Source: Candidatus Cloacimonetes bacterium 4572_55 (GTDB taxonomy: Bacteria; 4572-55). Taken from it: a stretch of 64,000 bases of DNA. Position 1 is the first letter of the stretch, and each line of letters begins with the position of its first letter. The stretch spans positions 36,028 through 100,027 of the forward strand of contig NBMB01000015.1 of the NCBI GenBank assembly GCA_002084765.1, in the 5' to 3' direction. Under the pieces are notes generated by a model that worked only from the letters and a program-made list of their open reading frames with translations, was not told where the DNA came from and made no database searches. Positions 55,204 to 64,000 of this stretch are shown here, piece after piece. The translations under genes and the position numbers were made by a program.

Positions 55204-55761
55204 TTATACTTCCATAATCTCTTTTTCTTTTTGCTTCATCAGCTTATCGATATTTTTTGTCGACGCATCCGTCAACTCTTGCACATCGTCTTGTCCTCGA
55301 TGAAGATCATCTTCCGTGATATCGCTTTTCTTTTTAGCGGCTTTCAACTTCTGTATCGCGTCTCGCCGGGCACCGCGTACCGAAACACGACCCTCTTCCG
55401 CTGATTTATGAACTATTTTTACCAAATTCCGACGCCGCTCCTCAGTCAGAGCCGGTATCGGCAATCGGATAAAATTTCCGTCGTTCGATGGGGTTATCCC
55501 TAAGTCCGACTGGAGAATCGCTCTTTCAATTGCAGACATCATGTTTTTATCCCACGGCTGAATTGTCAGCATTCTCGGCTCGGGAACGCCGATATTAGCC
55601 GCTTGAGAAATCGGCACCATAGAGCCGTAATAATCGACCTTAATGTTGTCTAATAACGATGCCGTTGCTTTACCCGTCCGGACCTTTGCAAACTCGCGCG
55701 TCATTGCCGTTTCAGCGTCGCGCATTTGTACTTTTGCGTCTTCCAATACCTTTTTGATCAT
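55204..55761 (-). CDS. frr: Ribosome recycling factor
   Basis: Splits post-termination ribosomes with EF-G. 185 residues, the family pattern KVDYYGSMVPISQAANIGVP and LTEERRRNLVKIVHKSAEEG then RRDAIQKLKAAKKKSDITED. Four-base overlap with the pyrH stop. tRNA-Gly follows. Confidence 0.97.
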   Translation of the reverse strand: MIKKVLEDAKVQMRDAETAMTREFAKVRTGKATASLLDNIKVDYYGSMVPISQAANIGVPEPRMLTIQPWDKNMMSAIERAILQSDLGITPSNDGNFIRLPIPALTEERRRNLVKIVHKSAEEGRVSVRGARRDAIQKLKAAKKKSDITEDDLHRGQDDVQELTDASTKNIDKLMKQKEKEIMEV

Positions 55762-56537
55762 AGCTTTTCCTCCTTTGTTACCAATGTTCCCACAGGTTCT
55801 CCAATGATCGCCTGCCGCATCAAATCGCGTTTCCGAATATTGAAAATTTTGATCACGACATCGTTTTCCTCACATAAAGCAAAAGCCGCGCCGTCCATTA
55901 TTTTCAAACGTTCTTTCAATACCTGTTTATAAGCGATCCGAGGGAAAAAAACCGCGTCGGTATCAACCATCGGATCCCCACTATAAATCCCATCAACCTT
56001 TGTGCCTTTTAATAACAACTTGACATCTAATTCAATAGCGCGTAACGCCGCGGCTGTATCGGTGGTAAAATAGGGACTTCCTGTCCCGCCGACCATGATC
56101 ACGACCCGGTTTTTTCCCATGTGCCGGAGTGCTTTTTCTCGGATATAAGTCTCTGCAACGTCACGCATTTGGATCGCTGACATAACCCGAGCCGGGGTTC
56201 CATGACTTTCTAATACATCTCGCAATGCCAGACCGTTAATTGCTGTGGCAAGCATTCCCATATAGTCTGCCGTGGCTCGTGTGACGCCTTTTTTTCCGGA
56301 TAACGAGGCACCCCGAAAAAGATTTCCACCGCCCAATACGATCCCTATTTGAACCGATTTTGTCTCTACGACTTCTCCCGTATTCTCATCTTTGACTTGA
56401 AACTGAAGACTCCGAATATCTTTTATTTCCGCGGCTAAGATGGACACCGTTTCCAAATCGATACCGAATCCCGCTTTTCCGGCGAGAACTTCCCCGCTCA
56501 TCTTGATCAAGATGCGTTCATATTGGGCAAATTGCAT
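55758..56537 (-). CDS. pyrH: UMP kinase with a small insertion
   Basis: UMP to UDP. N-terminal RILIKMSGEVLAGKAGFGID, Gly-rich IGIVLGGGNLFRG, nucleotide region TRATADYMGMLATAINGLAL, and GTGSPYFTTDTAAALRAIEL. 259 residues, about 20 longer than usual; the extra stretch QVKDENTGEVVETKSVQ lies just before the Gly loop. Linked to frr by an ATGA overlap and preceded by tsf. Confidence 0.96.
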   Translation of the reverse strand: MQFAQYERILIKMSGEVLAGKAGFGIDLETVSILAAEIKDIRSLQFQVKDENTGEVVETKSVQIGIVLGGGNLFRGASLSGKKGVTRATADYMGMLATAINGLALRDVLESHGTPARVMSAIQMRDVAETYIREKALRHMGKNRVVIMVGGTGSPYFTTDTAAALRAIELDVKLLLKGTKVDGIYSGDPMVDTDAVFFPRIAYKQVLKERLKIMDGAAFALCEENDVVIKIFNIRKRDLMRQAIIGEPVGTLVTKEEKL

Positions 56538-56561
56538 GATCGATAGACCTCATATCCCGTA

Positions 56562-57155
56562 TTATTCGCCGAGTTGATAGCGAACAAACCTTTTTATTAC
56601 AACATTTTCGCCAATTTTTGCCCGGGCTTGCACCAAATAGTCGTTGATCGATAAATCATTATCTTTGACATAAGGCTGCTCGAGCAGACAGTTCTCTTTA
56701 TAAAATTTTGCCAGTTTTCCTTCGACAATTTTTTCAATAATATTTTGGGGCTTACCGCTCTCTTGCATCTGTTCGGTATAGATGCGTTTTTCTATCTCAA
56801 CAATATCCGAAGGAATCCCCTCACGATCGACTGAAAGAGGCTGCGCGGCGGCAACCTGCATGGCAATATTGTTCACAAATACTTTAAAATCATCGTTACG
56901 AGCGACAAAATCGGTTTCGCAATTCACCTCGATCAAGACGCCGACTCTACCACCCGGATGGATATAGGCGTGGACAACACCTTCGGCGGTCTGACGACCT
57001 GATCTTTTTTTGGCGGAGGCAGCGCCTTTTTTTCTTAGAATCTCAATTGCTCTCTCCTCGTCGCCCTCGGCCTCTTTCAGAGCTCTCTTGCAATCCATCA
57101 TACCGGCGCCGGTCTTATCGCGTAATTTTTTTACAACAGATGCTGTTATCTTCAC
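56562..57155 (-). CDS. tsf: Translation elongation factor Ts (short form)
   Basis: Exchange factor for EF-Tu. Starts [20 protein letters not shown] then [20 protein letters not shown], the UBA-like N-terminal domain; core ends in the dimerisation region ([20 protein letters not shown] type). 197 residues, the short form seen in Thermus and many non-proteobacterial lineages, lacking the second core subdomain. GTG start with GGAG upstream. A 400-base gap separates it from rpsB. Confidence 0.95.
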   Translation of the reverse strand: MKITASVVKKLRDKTGAGMMDCKRALKEAEGDEERAIEILRKKGAASAKKRSGRQTAEGVVHAYIHPGGRVGVLIEVNCETDFVARNDDFKVFVNNIAMQVAAAQPLSVDREGIPSDIVEIEKRIYTEQMQESGKPQNIIEKIVEGKLAKFYKENCLLEQPYVKDNDLSINDYLVQARAKIGENVVIKRFVRYQLGE

Positions 57156-57558
57156 AAAAAATCTCCGTTCTCCAAAATTTACCCAAATCGGACATGAGCC
57201 GATTCAGCATTGAGTTCCTGCTTCTTAGAGGGTCGCTGTAGGGAGTAACTCTCTGCGACCTTATCATAATCTCCACAGGCGTTTAGTTCCGTCAAACTGA
57301 CGGTATAGTTTTTTAAATTAATTGACATTCAAGGATTTAATCGAATGAGATGCCTTATAGATTAAATTCTTATGAATGTTTCGGATTCGGCAATGCAGTA
57401 ATATACATGAAATGCGTGGCATCGCAAGAGTATCTTTTAATAAATTATTGGAAATCTTTTAATCGAAAGAGTTTCCAACTTTCTATATCAGCTATGCTTG
57501 GATATTGTTGATTTATAAATCAACAATATCCAAGCGGCATGAGTTTTTAATATTCTTT
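57156..57558. other. rpsB-tsf gap with two hairpins
   Basis: 403 bases, no open frame worth calling. On the minus strand it starts 23 bases after the rpsB stop with the perfect palindrome listed below and has, near tsf (57230-57261), an imperfect stem (aggtcgc ... gcgaccc with inner gggag/ctctc). rpsB and tsf are usually adjacent, so the gap and hairpins suggest separate regulation. Confidence 0.5.
57496..57535 (-). terminator. Perfect 40-base palindrome after rpsB
   Basis: 20-bp arms (gcttggatattgttgattta and its exact complement) with no extra loop, from 57496 to 57535, starting 23 bases beyond the rpsB stop. No T tract follows on the minus strand. May be a factor-independent terminator with a poor tract, or a transcript-stabilising hairpin. 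Confidence 0.65.
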
Positions 57559-58422
57559 TTATTGCTCTCGCCTCGAATCACGACTTCCCGAGGTGGGGTC
57601 TACACGAATCGCTCTTTCCTCGATCCTATCTTCAATTCGACGCCGACGCCGAGGTCTCTCTCTCTTCCGACTCTTGGGACGAGCTCCTCCGGCGGATCCG
57701 TGGTCAGCTTCTTTTTCTACAGCCGCGGCTTCTTCTTGCAACGTCTGCCGACCTTCATGGACGCTGTCCGCTATGACCCGAGTCATTAATGAGATCGCGC
57801 GGATTGCATCGTCGTTGCTGGGGATAGGGAAGGCGATTTCATCTGGGTCCGCGTTGGTGTCAACCATTGCTATAATTGGAATATTCAGCTTTCTGGCTTC
57901 GGCAACCGCGATTTTTTCCCGTTTGGTGTCTACAATGAAAAGTGCTCCAGGCAGGATCGGCATATCTTTGATTCCGCCTAAAATCTTCTCCAATTTATTT
58001 CGCTCTTTCTCTAACTTTGCCACCTCTTTTTTCGGTAAGACGCTATAGGTATCGTCTTGAGATTGCTTCTCCAGAGCTTTTAACCGCTTTATACTTTTAC
58101 GAATTGTACTGAAATTGGTCAACATGCCCCCCAGCCATCTCTCGCATATAAAATACTGGCTGCATCGCAGGGCCTCAGCCTTAATAATCTCTTTGGCTTG
58201 CCGCTTGGTACCGACAAACAGAATCGGTTGACCTGTAGACGCGATATCCCTCACCGTATTCATTGCAATATGCAATGCTTTGGACGTCTTTTGCAAGTCA
58301 ATGATATAAATCCCGTTCCGTTGTCCGAATATAAACCGCTTCATTTTTGGGTTCCACTTCCGAACCTGATGACCGAAGTGAACGCCTGCCTCAAGTAATT
58401 CACGCATCGTAACTTTAGGCAA
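57559..58422 (-). CDS. rpsB: 30S ribosomal protein S2 with basic C-terminal tail
   Basis: TTG start with AAGGAGGATATCG upstream. [20 protein letters not shown] and [19 protein letters not shown] are typical. 287 residues; after the conserved end ([20 protein letters not shown]) there is a tail of about 60 residues rich in Arg and Glu ([20 protein letters not shown]). The tail is absent from E. coli S2 and is probably lineage-specific. Downstream of rpsI, upstream of tsf. Confidence 0.96.
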   Translation of the reverse strand: MPKVTMRELLEAGVHFGHQVRKWNPKMKRFIFGQRNGIYIIDLQKTSKALHIAMNTVRDIASTGQPILFVGTKRQAKEIIKAEALRCSQYFICERWLGGMLTNFSTIRKSIKRLKALEKQSQDDTYSVLPKKEVAKLEKERNKLEKILGGIKDMPILPGALFIVDTKREKIAVAEARKLNIPIIAMVDTNADPDEIAFPIPSNDDAIRAISLMTRVIADSVHEGRQTLQEEAAAVEKEADHGSAGGARPKSRKRERPRRRRRIEDRIEERAIRVDPTSGSRDSRREQ

Positions 58423-58552
58423 CGATATCCTCCTTAGACAAAAATTTTGGTTAAACCCACCGTCCTCATCTTTTCCGAGACCAACCTTTCGGCACCAGGC
58501 AGCGGATCAGAAGACGTGTGTAGTATTTTTTTAACAGCTAATTTCCGAAATA

Positions 58553-58951
58553 TTAACGTTTCGAAAACTGAAAACGTTTGCGGGCTTTCGGGCGCCCATA
58601 TTTTTTCCGCTCTACCATCCGTGAGTCACGGGTCAGAAAACCGTTCCGTTTCAACGTCTTCCGCAGATCCCCGTCCACCACGAGCAATGCCCGGGCAATG
58701 CCCAGCCGGATCGCTCCAGCCTGCCCCATCATACCTCCGCCTCTCACTCGAGCGATTACGTCATATTTTTCGCTTAATCCAGTGAGTTGCAAGGGTTGCT
58801 CTACAATCATACATAGCGTCGCCCGGCTCAAGTATTGATCCATTTGTCGGGAGTTGATCCGACGTTTCCCCGAACCTTGAACCAATCTTACCCGCGCAAC
58901 AGCGGTTTTACGCCGTCCAGTAGCACTAAATTCGGCAGTGACCAAAATCAT
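58553..58951 (-). CDS. rpsI: 30S ribosomal protein S9
   Basis: 132 residues ending in the conserved [20 protein letters not shown] then SKR, whose C-terminal Arg reaches the P-site t[23 protein letters not shown] near the N-terminus is diagnostic. Directly downstream of rplM (about 100 bases), the classic rplM-rpsI pair. Confidence 0.97.
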   Translation of the reverse strand: MILVTAEFSATGRRKTAVARVRLVQGSGKRRINSRQMDQYLSRATLCMIVEQPLQLTGLSEKYDVIARVRGGGMMGQAGAIRLGIARALLVVDGDLRKTLKRNGFLTRDSRMVERKKYGRPKARKRFQFSKR

Positions 58952-59052
58952 CTACTCCTTAATTTAGAATTAATTTAAAATTAATTTAGAATTAATTTAG
59001 AAAGTTTAAAAAGGTTAAAGGTTAAAAATCTAACGTTTATTTAAAATTTAAA

Positions 59053-59484
59053 TCATAACTTCAGAGGTTCCGGCTTCTGAGCTACATGCTCATGGTTGGG
59101 TCCAGCATAGACCCGAAGTTTTTTCATCATCTTACGTCCCAGATTGTTCTTCGGCAGCATTCCTTTCACCGCATGCGTAATCACCCGATCCGGATGAGCA
59201 CCCAACACGCGTCTAATCGGAGTGATTTTCAATCCGCCCGGATAGCCGCTGTGTCTCCAATAGGTCTTTTGATCGAGCTTTCGACCTGTCAGCTTGACCT
59301 TTTCTGCGTTAATCACGACTACATGATCTCCTAAATCCAAATGGGGAGAATACATAGGACTGTGCTTTCCGCGTAAAATCGTCGCTATACGAGTCGCCAA
59401 TCGACCCAATATCTGACCATCGGCGTCTACAATATGCCATTTTTTTCGCCGTTGCTCCTCTAGATTTGCCGTATAAGTTTTCAT
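59053..59484 (-). CDS. rplM: 50S ribosomal protein L13
   Basis: 143 residues from ATG 59484 (MKTYTANLEEQRRKKWHIVD), preferred over an in-frame 59580 that adds a non-homologous stretch. Core: AEKVKLTGRKLDQKTYWRHS and PGGLKITPIRRVLGAHPDRV then AVKGMLPKNNLGRKMMKKL. First gene of the rplM-rpsI pair, with a promoter upstream (59597-59624). Confidence 0.96.
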   Translation of the reverse strand: MKTYTANLEEQRRKKWHIVDADGQILGRLATRIATILRGKHSPMYSPHLDLGDHVVVINAEKVKLTGRKLDQKTYWRHSGYPGGLKITPIRRVLGAHPDRVITHAVKGMLPKNNLGRKMMKKLRVYAGPNHEHVAQKPEPLKL

Positions 59485-59596
59485 TCTTAAGCGTACCCCA
59501 ACAATATCATTCTCTCGTATTGATAACAATTCACCACGTAGCCAAAGAGATTTCGCTTCTTGTGGCGATGGATAATCCACGTTATATAGGTTGTGT

Positions 59597-59624
59597 AAAA
59601 TAATAGAGCATTTTTTTTTGTCAA
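59597..59624 (-). promoter_or_regulatory. Sigma-70 promoter for rplM-rpsI
   Basis: On the minus strand TTGACA (59624-59619), 16-base spacer with a run of eight A, TATTTT (59602-59597). Distance to the rplM start at 59484 is about 113 bases, which may hold a leader. Same hexamers as the rpsU promoter. Confidence 0.7.
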
Positions 59625-59794
59625 GTAAAAATTATCTGGCAGTCGGTTTGTAGTGAGGAATTTACGCGATGCGGATTTCGATTTATCCGATTTTCTGTTG
59701 CGCTTTCGACAAATTAGCTATAAATTGAGCCTTGTATCTTTATCACTATCACTTTTTCATCACTTTTTCACTATTTTTAATGGAGCACCGTTAT

Positions 59795-62143
59795 ATGCGA
59801 TATATGCGATATATGCGATCTTTTTCAATTTTACTTTTTATGCTGATTCCCGTTTTTTCCTTCTCACAAATCACGGACATTGGCGATCTTCATCAAAACG
59901 ACGAGCAAGGCGTCCCATCGCTATTCGGCGAGTATGTTACGGTGCAGGGGATCGTCACTTCTCCGGTCGGAACTCTAAGCGACGCAGAGATTCATATTCA
60001 GGATTTAACTGGAGGTATTACGATTTATGGGACTATCGCTGGTAACCCTCAGCTCGGAGATGAAATGGAGATTGTGGGGCAGGTGGATCAGTTCAACGGA
60101 TTGACGGAGCTGAAGGAAATGACCCAAATGGATGTTCTCAGCCAGAATAATTCCCTGCCTCAACCTCTGATCTTGACCTGTGCGGAAGTAGAGGCTTCGT
60201 TTGATCCCAATTCCAACCGGGACGACAACGAGGGTCGTTTAATTCAGATCAATCAAGCGGAGTATCAATTTGATTATTTTTCAGGCTCCAATATTTTGGG
60301 CACACTGACCGACGATACCGGTACCTGCACCATTTTTATCGACATCACCGCGGAACTGCAGGAACCGCAGTCAGGCACGCTATTAGACGTCGTGGGCATT
60401 TTGAAGCAGTATGACACCTCTCTGCCTTATACGGAGGGCTACCAGATCGTCCCTCAATTTCAAACCGACTTCATATATGGCGGTGGTCCCCAGATCACAA
60501 TTTTCCCCCACGAGACCGACATCCAGCCGGATCAGGTCTCTTTTGGGTGGGAGACAGAAATGCCGTGTCCCAGCTCGTTTGAGTATGGATTGACAACAAG
60601 TTACGAGCTGGGACGGGCGACTCCGGAAAACTACACGACTGTCCACGAAGCGACTGTGACCAACCTTTCTTCTGCGACAGTCTACCACTTTCGGGCAATT
60701 GCCGAAGACGATCAGGGGGTCACCTACAGCCCTGACCTGACTTTTGCCAGTGCTTCTGCGCTTTCCTCTGGGGAGATTAGCGTCTATTTTTCCAAAGACG
60801 CGGAAACCCAATACGCGGATCCCGTGGAGGCGGAGACCGGAAATCTTTCCAGCATTTTTATCCAATTGATCGACAACGCGCAGACCTCTGTGGACGTCTG
60901 TTTTTATAACATCTCTCGACAGGGCGTTGCCAATAGTCTGATCAACGCTCGAAATCGTGGGGTCGCGGTGCGGATTATCTATGAGGAGGAGAATCATAAC
61001 GAGGTGATTGATGATCTGATCGATAACGGCATGCAGGTGATCAACGAGGGTAATTCCGGCCATTTTATGCACAATAAGTTTGCTGTGGTTGACCACGCGG
61101 ATAACGATGAATCGAACGACGCGGTCTGGACTGGCTCTTGGAACGCCTCGTTCTCTGGGACATATTATAGCGCAGAACACGGTATCACGATTCGAGATGC
61201 CGCATTAGCCGCGGCGTATTCGATAGAATTTGAGGAGATGTGGGCGGGCGACTTTGGTCAGGATAAACAGAACAATACACCGCATTTATTCAACATCAAC
61301 GGGATGTGGGTCGAGCAATATATGAGTCCCTCTGACGGCTTGAATCGTCGATTGACAAAAATGATTCGTAGCGGGGATCATGATCTTTTTTTCTGCATCT
61401 ACAATTTTACGCTGAATAACATTTCCGACGAGATGGAGGAGAGATTTTTGGAAGATGTGAATGTCCGGGGCGTTTTCGACCAGGAGCAGGCGGGTTATCA
61501 GTACAGCGAATGGGATTTTATGTCGGAGTGGGCAGACGTTTATTTCGATAACGTCGATTGTAACCAAACCAACTGTTTGCTACATCACAAGTATCTTGTC
61601 GTGGATCCGTTTTATGCAAACAGCGATCCTCTTGTAGTGACCGGATCGTATAACTGGACAGCCGCGGGTAGCGATTCTCATGATGAGAATATGATTATTT
61701 TTCACGACGCTACCATCGCCAATATTTTTTTCCAGGAATTTATGGCGCGGTATCATGAGGCTGGCGGAGAATGGGCACCTCTCAGCGTTGAGGGAGATTT
61801 TCCTCCTGATCCGACCTCGCTGACATTGCGGCAAAGTTATCCAAATCCCTTTATGCCCAAAAATGGAGAGACAAACCGCGTCACCTTTGCATTTAACCTG
61901 CCCTATCCCGCGGAGATCGACGTCGGTATATTCGACGCGTCTGGGCGACATGTGAAAAGGGCGGCGAGCGGCGAATATCCGCAGGGTCGGCATGAGGTCG
62001 CCTGGGATGGGAGAAATGCAGAAGGGAAAATCGCCAGCGCAGGTGTGTATTTTTATCAACTGACTGCTCGTAAAAATTCTGGCGAGACGCACAGCCAGAC
62101 TCGTCGTCTGGTTCTGATGCCGATAACGTATAGCCAGAAATAG
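59795..62143 (+). CDS. Secreted phospholipase-D-family protein with OB-fold and FlgD-Ig-like sorting domain
   Basis: About 782 residues from ATG 59795; the ATG repeats in frame (MRYMRYMR), and GGAG lies 9 bases before the first. Signal peptide FSILLFMLIPVFSFSQ. An OB-fold domain follows (EYVTVQGIVTSPVGTLSDAE), then a fibronectin-like part, then two PLD half-sites: HNKFAVVD and HHKYLVVD, each with a downstream S-x-N (GSWNAS and GSYNWT). C-terminal sorting-type domain: LTLRQSYPNPFMPKNGETNR then YPQGRHEVAWDGRNAEGKIA and SAGVYFYQL. Likely a secreted phosphodiesterase or nuclease; substrate unknown. Alternative: a cell-surface nuclease rather than lipase. Confidence 0.87.
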   Translation: MRYMRYMRSFSILLFMLIPVFSFSQITDIGDLHQNDEQGVPSLFGEYVTVQGIVTSPVGTLSDAEIHIQDLTGGITIYGTIAGNPQLGDEMEIVGQVDQFNGLTELKEMTQMDVLSQNNSLPQPLILTCAEVEASFDPNSNRDDNEGRLIQINQAEYQFDYFSGSNILGTLTDDTGTCTIFIDITAELQEPQSGTLLDVVGILKQYDTSLPYTEGYQIVPQFQTDFIYGGGPQITIFPHETDIQPDQVSFGWETEMPCPSSFEYGLTTSYELGRATPENYTTVHEATVTNLSSATVYHFRAIAEDDQGVTYSPDLTFASASALSSGEISVYFSKDAETQYADPVEAETGNLSSIFIQLIDNAQTSVDVCFYNISRQGVANSLINARNRGVAVRIIYEEENHNEVIDDLIDNGMQVINEGNSGHFMHNKFAVVDHADNDESNDAVWTGSWNASFSGTYYSAEHGITIRDAALAAAYSIEFEEMWAGDFGQDKQNNTPHLFNINGMWVEQYMSPSDGLNRRLTKMIRSGDHDLFFCIYNFTLNNISDEMEERFLEDVNVRGVFDQEQAGYQYSEWDFMSEWADVYFDNVDCNQTNCLLHHKYLVVDPFYANSDPLVVTGSYNWTAAGSDSHDENMIIFHDATIANIFFQEFMARYHEAGGEWAPLSVEGDFPPDPTSLTLRQSYPNPFMPKNGETNRVTFAFNLPYPAEIDVGIFDASGRHVKRAASGEYPQGRHEVAWDGRNAEGKIASAGVYFYQLTARKNSGETHSQTRRLVLMPITYSQK

Positions 62144-62171
62144 AAGTGTTTCGGGAATACTGGTAAGCAGA

Positions 62172-62209
62172 AGACCCTAAGGTTTCTTGAGAATCTTTAG
62201 GGTCTTTTC
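62172..62209 (+). terminator. Terminator built from the short RAYT-type palindrome
   Basis: Ends agaccctaagg (62172) and ctttagggtct (to 62205) with a 12-base middle: 34 bases in all, the same length and ends as the palindrome in the RAYT gene. TTTTCTTTC follows. So the repeat acts as the terminator for the PLD gene. Confidence 0.75.
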
Positions 62210-62219
62210 TTTCATAAGC

Positions 62220-63053
62220 TTATTTGGATTGAAACTCTGGCGAGCGTTTTTCCAAGAAAGCACCCAATCCCTCTTTCGCATCGGCTGTGGCAAATAGACC
62301 GGCAAATAGGCTTCTCTCAAACGCGTTGGCATCCGAGAGACTCATGTTCATTCCGTGATTGATCCCTCGTTTTGCCGCCTGGACGGCTATCTGTCCTCTT
62401 GCCGCGATTTTTTCCGCCAATTTCTCGGCGTACGCCAAAAGATTTGCCTTATTTACCTCGCCGTCCGGTCTCTTTTTACCTTTTATTTCCGCCCATTGAG
62501 CTGGAACCACCTCATCCACTAAGCCAATCCGATAGGCTTCAACCGCATTGATCATATCTCCGGTGAAGATAAGCTGTTTGGCTTTTCCACGCCCGACCGC
62601 GCGAGCCAGGCGCTGAGTGCCACCGAATCCTGGTATCAAACCAAGCGACACCTCGGGCAGTCCCAGCTTTGCTGTCTCGATTGCCACTCGGATATCGCAA
62701 GCCAGGGCGATCTCGCATCCGCCGCCTAAGGCAAAACCGTTGATCGCCGCGATCACAGGTTGTGTTTGCCGCTCAATTTTGTCCATGAGCTGATGTCCCA
62801 ATTGGGAAAAAGTCAGCCCGCTCTGATGATCTAAGTCGGAAAGCTCTTGAATATCAGCTCCCGCGACAAATGCCTTTGTTCCGCTTCCGGTCAAGATAAT
62901 CACCCGAATTTCCTCTCGATTCTCCAATTCGCAGAAAACTGAAGAGAGCTGGCGTAAGGTATCGGTGTTCAAGGCGTTCAGTGCCTTGCCGCGATTGATT
63001 GCGACAATAGCGATATCTTTCTTATACTCAATTAGTAACTCGTTAAATTTCAT
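62220..63053 (-). CDS. Enoyl-CoA hydratase/isomerase family protein
   Basis: 277 residues of the crotonase fold: oxyanion-hole segments KAFVAGADIQELSDLDHQSG and GGGCEIALACDIRVAIETAK, catalytic Glu region GLPEVSLGLIPGFGGTQRLA. Length and the inserted loop (KKRPDGEVNKANLLAYAEKL) match standalone hydratases. It could be an enoyl-CoA hydratase or another crotonase. Opposite strand to the PLD gene, with the rsmD gene upstream. Confidence 0.9.
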   Translation of the reverse strand: MKFNELLIEYKKDIAIVAINRGKALNALNTDTLRQLSSVFCELENREEIRVIILTGSGTKAFVAGADIQELSDLDHQSGLTFSQLGHQLMDKIERQTQPVIAAINGFALGGGCEIALACDIRVAIETAKLGLPEVSLGLIPGFGGTQRLARAVGRGKAKQLIFTGDMINAVEAYRIGLVDEVVPAQWAEIKGKKRPDGEVNKANLLAYAEKLAEKIAARGQIAVQAAKRGINHGMNMSLSDANAFERSLFAGLFATADAKEGLGAFLEKRSPEFQSK

Positions 63054-63106
63054 ACATTTTCCTCACTTTTTCTTATTTACATATACAACACATTCGTTAT
63101 AATTAT

Positions 63107-63664
63107 TCAGCGTGTTTCGGATATTCTATAGAATTGAACGTTTGTATCCCCAAATCGATTTTCACGAATACAGCGCATACGTCCATTTGGCTGCACGTCC
63201 TGCCGAACAGATTTTTCCAGGATCAACAAGCCGTCTTTTTTCAATACGTTGCTATCAGCGATACGATCTACCAATTCCGCCAACAGCACCCGTTGATAAG
63301 GCGGATCGGCAAAGATGAGATCAAACTGAGAGTTCCGTTTCGACAGTTTATGAATCGCTGTGCGGACGTCCGATTTCCAGACAGCGCATTGCTCGTCGAA
63401 TTTCAGAGAGGCAATATTTGTTTTTATGATCTGAACCGCGGCGCGGCTGCGATCAATAAAAAGAGAGGAGGCCGCTCCCCGACTGATCGCCTCCAGACCC
63501 AGAGCACCTGTCCCAGCGAACAAGTCCAACGTCAGCGCGTCCGGAATTCGGTCATAAATTATGCTAAACAAAGATTCTTTTACTCGATCCGCGGTCGGCC
63601 GTATCCGGTATTGCGATTCATTTTGCAACCGACTGCCCTTTGCCAGCCCGGAAATAATGCGCAT
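63107..63664 (-). CDS. rsmD: 16S rRNA (guanine966-N2)-methyltransferase
   Basis: MRIISGLAKGSRLQ, the RPTADRVKESLFSII block, SAM loop LDLFAGTGALGLEAISRGA, and the catalytic FADPPYQ motif. 185 residues, typical for RsmD. Upstream of the hydratase by 53 bases on the same strand; often next to coaD, which is not in view. Confidence 0.96.
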   Translation of the reverse strand: MRIISGLAKGSRLQNESQYRIRPTADRVKESLFSIIYDRIPDALTLDLFAGTGALGLEAISRGAASSLFIDRSRAAVQIIKTNIASLKFDEQCAVWKSDVRTAIHKLSKRNSQFDLIFADPPYQRVLLAELVDRIADSNVLKKDGLLILEKSVRQDVQPNGRMRCIRENRFGDTNVQFYRISETR

Positions 63665-64000
63665 GTTTTTTTTCCTCTATCCTGGATTATTGGTCGCCGC
63701 GGAATTTTATCCGCAGATTACGCGGATTATCGCAGATTAAGAATTGATAATTAAGGAGTTATATTTTTTTTGTGCGTATTTCATTTAAGAATTTATTCTC
63801 CGCGCTTTGCGATGCATTACTCAGGTTATATCAAAAATTTCCAAAAATCTCCCGAAATTCGACTATCTCAAAAAAATATTGGGATTTTAAATTTGCGGTA
63901 GTCACCCTATTGCATATTGTTGCTTCACGTATTATCTTAAGTAATCGCATCCCATTATTTTACTTATAACATGTTGAGGTCGCGGCTATGTGTAACAACT
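63665..64000. other. Right-edge gap with dispersed repeat copy 2
   Basis: 336 bases between rsmD and the window end. 63681-63770 carry the same cctggattat / ccgcagatta / agaattgataatta blocks as 28761-28840. The rest is A+T-rich. The final ATG at 63985 (tgaggtcgcggct before it) may start another plus-strand gene, but only a few codons are visible. Confidence 0.6.
63681..63770. repeat. Dispersed intergenic repeat, copy 2
   Basis: Longer than copy 1 by an extra acgcggattat module. Shared with 28761-28840 as described there; both follow gene starts rather than stops on the minus strand (plsX and rsmD side). Confidence 0.7.

Overview
The window looks like a chromosomal contig from an uncultured or little-studied bacterium, probably of the FCB group (KSB1, Calditrichota or Zixibacteria-like). 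The evidence is indirect. The phospholipase-D-like secreted protein ends in a FlgD-Ig/type-IX-sorting-like domain (motif SYPNPF), and there are large FG-GAP/PKD proteins, a dockerin, TPR lipoproteins and a DUF4388 protein. Housekeeping gene order (rpmF-plsX-fabH-fabG-acpP-fabF-rnc, efp-accB-accC, rplM-rpsI-rpsB-tsf-pyrH-frr) is conserved bacterial synteny. I cannot name a genus.

Layout. 1-3.8 kb: a metal/cobalamin-type ABC importer (permease partial at the left edge, plus binding lipoprotein), divergent from an ABC-2 exporter pair. 3.9-10.7 kb (minus strand): rpsU, mutS2, dnaG and rpoD, a macromolecular-synthesis cluster; dnaG is broken by a -1 frameshift at a slippery T run. 11-12.7 kb: an odd exonuclease-VII-large-subunit-like protein with a C-terminal membrane helix, behind a perfect consensus promoter. 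12.7-21.1 kb (minus): DUF58/MoxR pair, DUF6524 membrane protein, TPR protein, adenine deaminase, a three-gene DUF4388 module and a lipoprotein. 21.3-35 kb (minus): a P-loop/TPR protein, then lipid synthesis (rnc, fabF, acpP, fabG, fabH, plsX), rpmF, DUF177, accC, pilT, accB, efp and an aminopeptidase P.

35-48.8 kb is an accessory island: a transposase fragment, a wrecked antitoxin/toxin pair, a RAYT-type (REP-associated) tyrosine transposase with five related ~79-bp elements bounded by GACCCTnAGGG inverted ends plus shorter or diverged relatives, a retropepsin-like pair, a UPF0175/DUF3368 toxin-antitoxin-like pair, and a 9.3-kb locus for a secreted protein. Read through two +1 frameshifts, that locus encodes four seven-bladed propellers, five PKD domains, a PGAP1-like hydrolase, a BACON-like domain and a dockerin.

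48.9-64 kb: recO, an orphan NtrC-type regulator, ribA, tsaC, a helical protein of unknown function, a TPR/SLH lipoprotein, tRNA-Gly(CCC), frr, pyrH, tsf, rpsB, rpsI, rplM, a secreted PLD-family protein, an enoyl-CoA hydratase and rsmD.

The most distinctive material is the RAYT with its private repeat family, including a perfect 34-bp copy inside the RAYT reading frame, and the giant propeller/dockerin protein beside it. All calls are from reading the sequence; no database search was possible.
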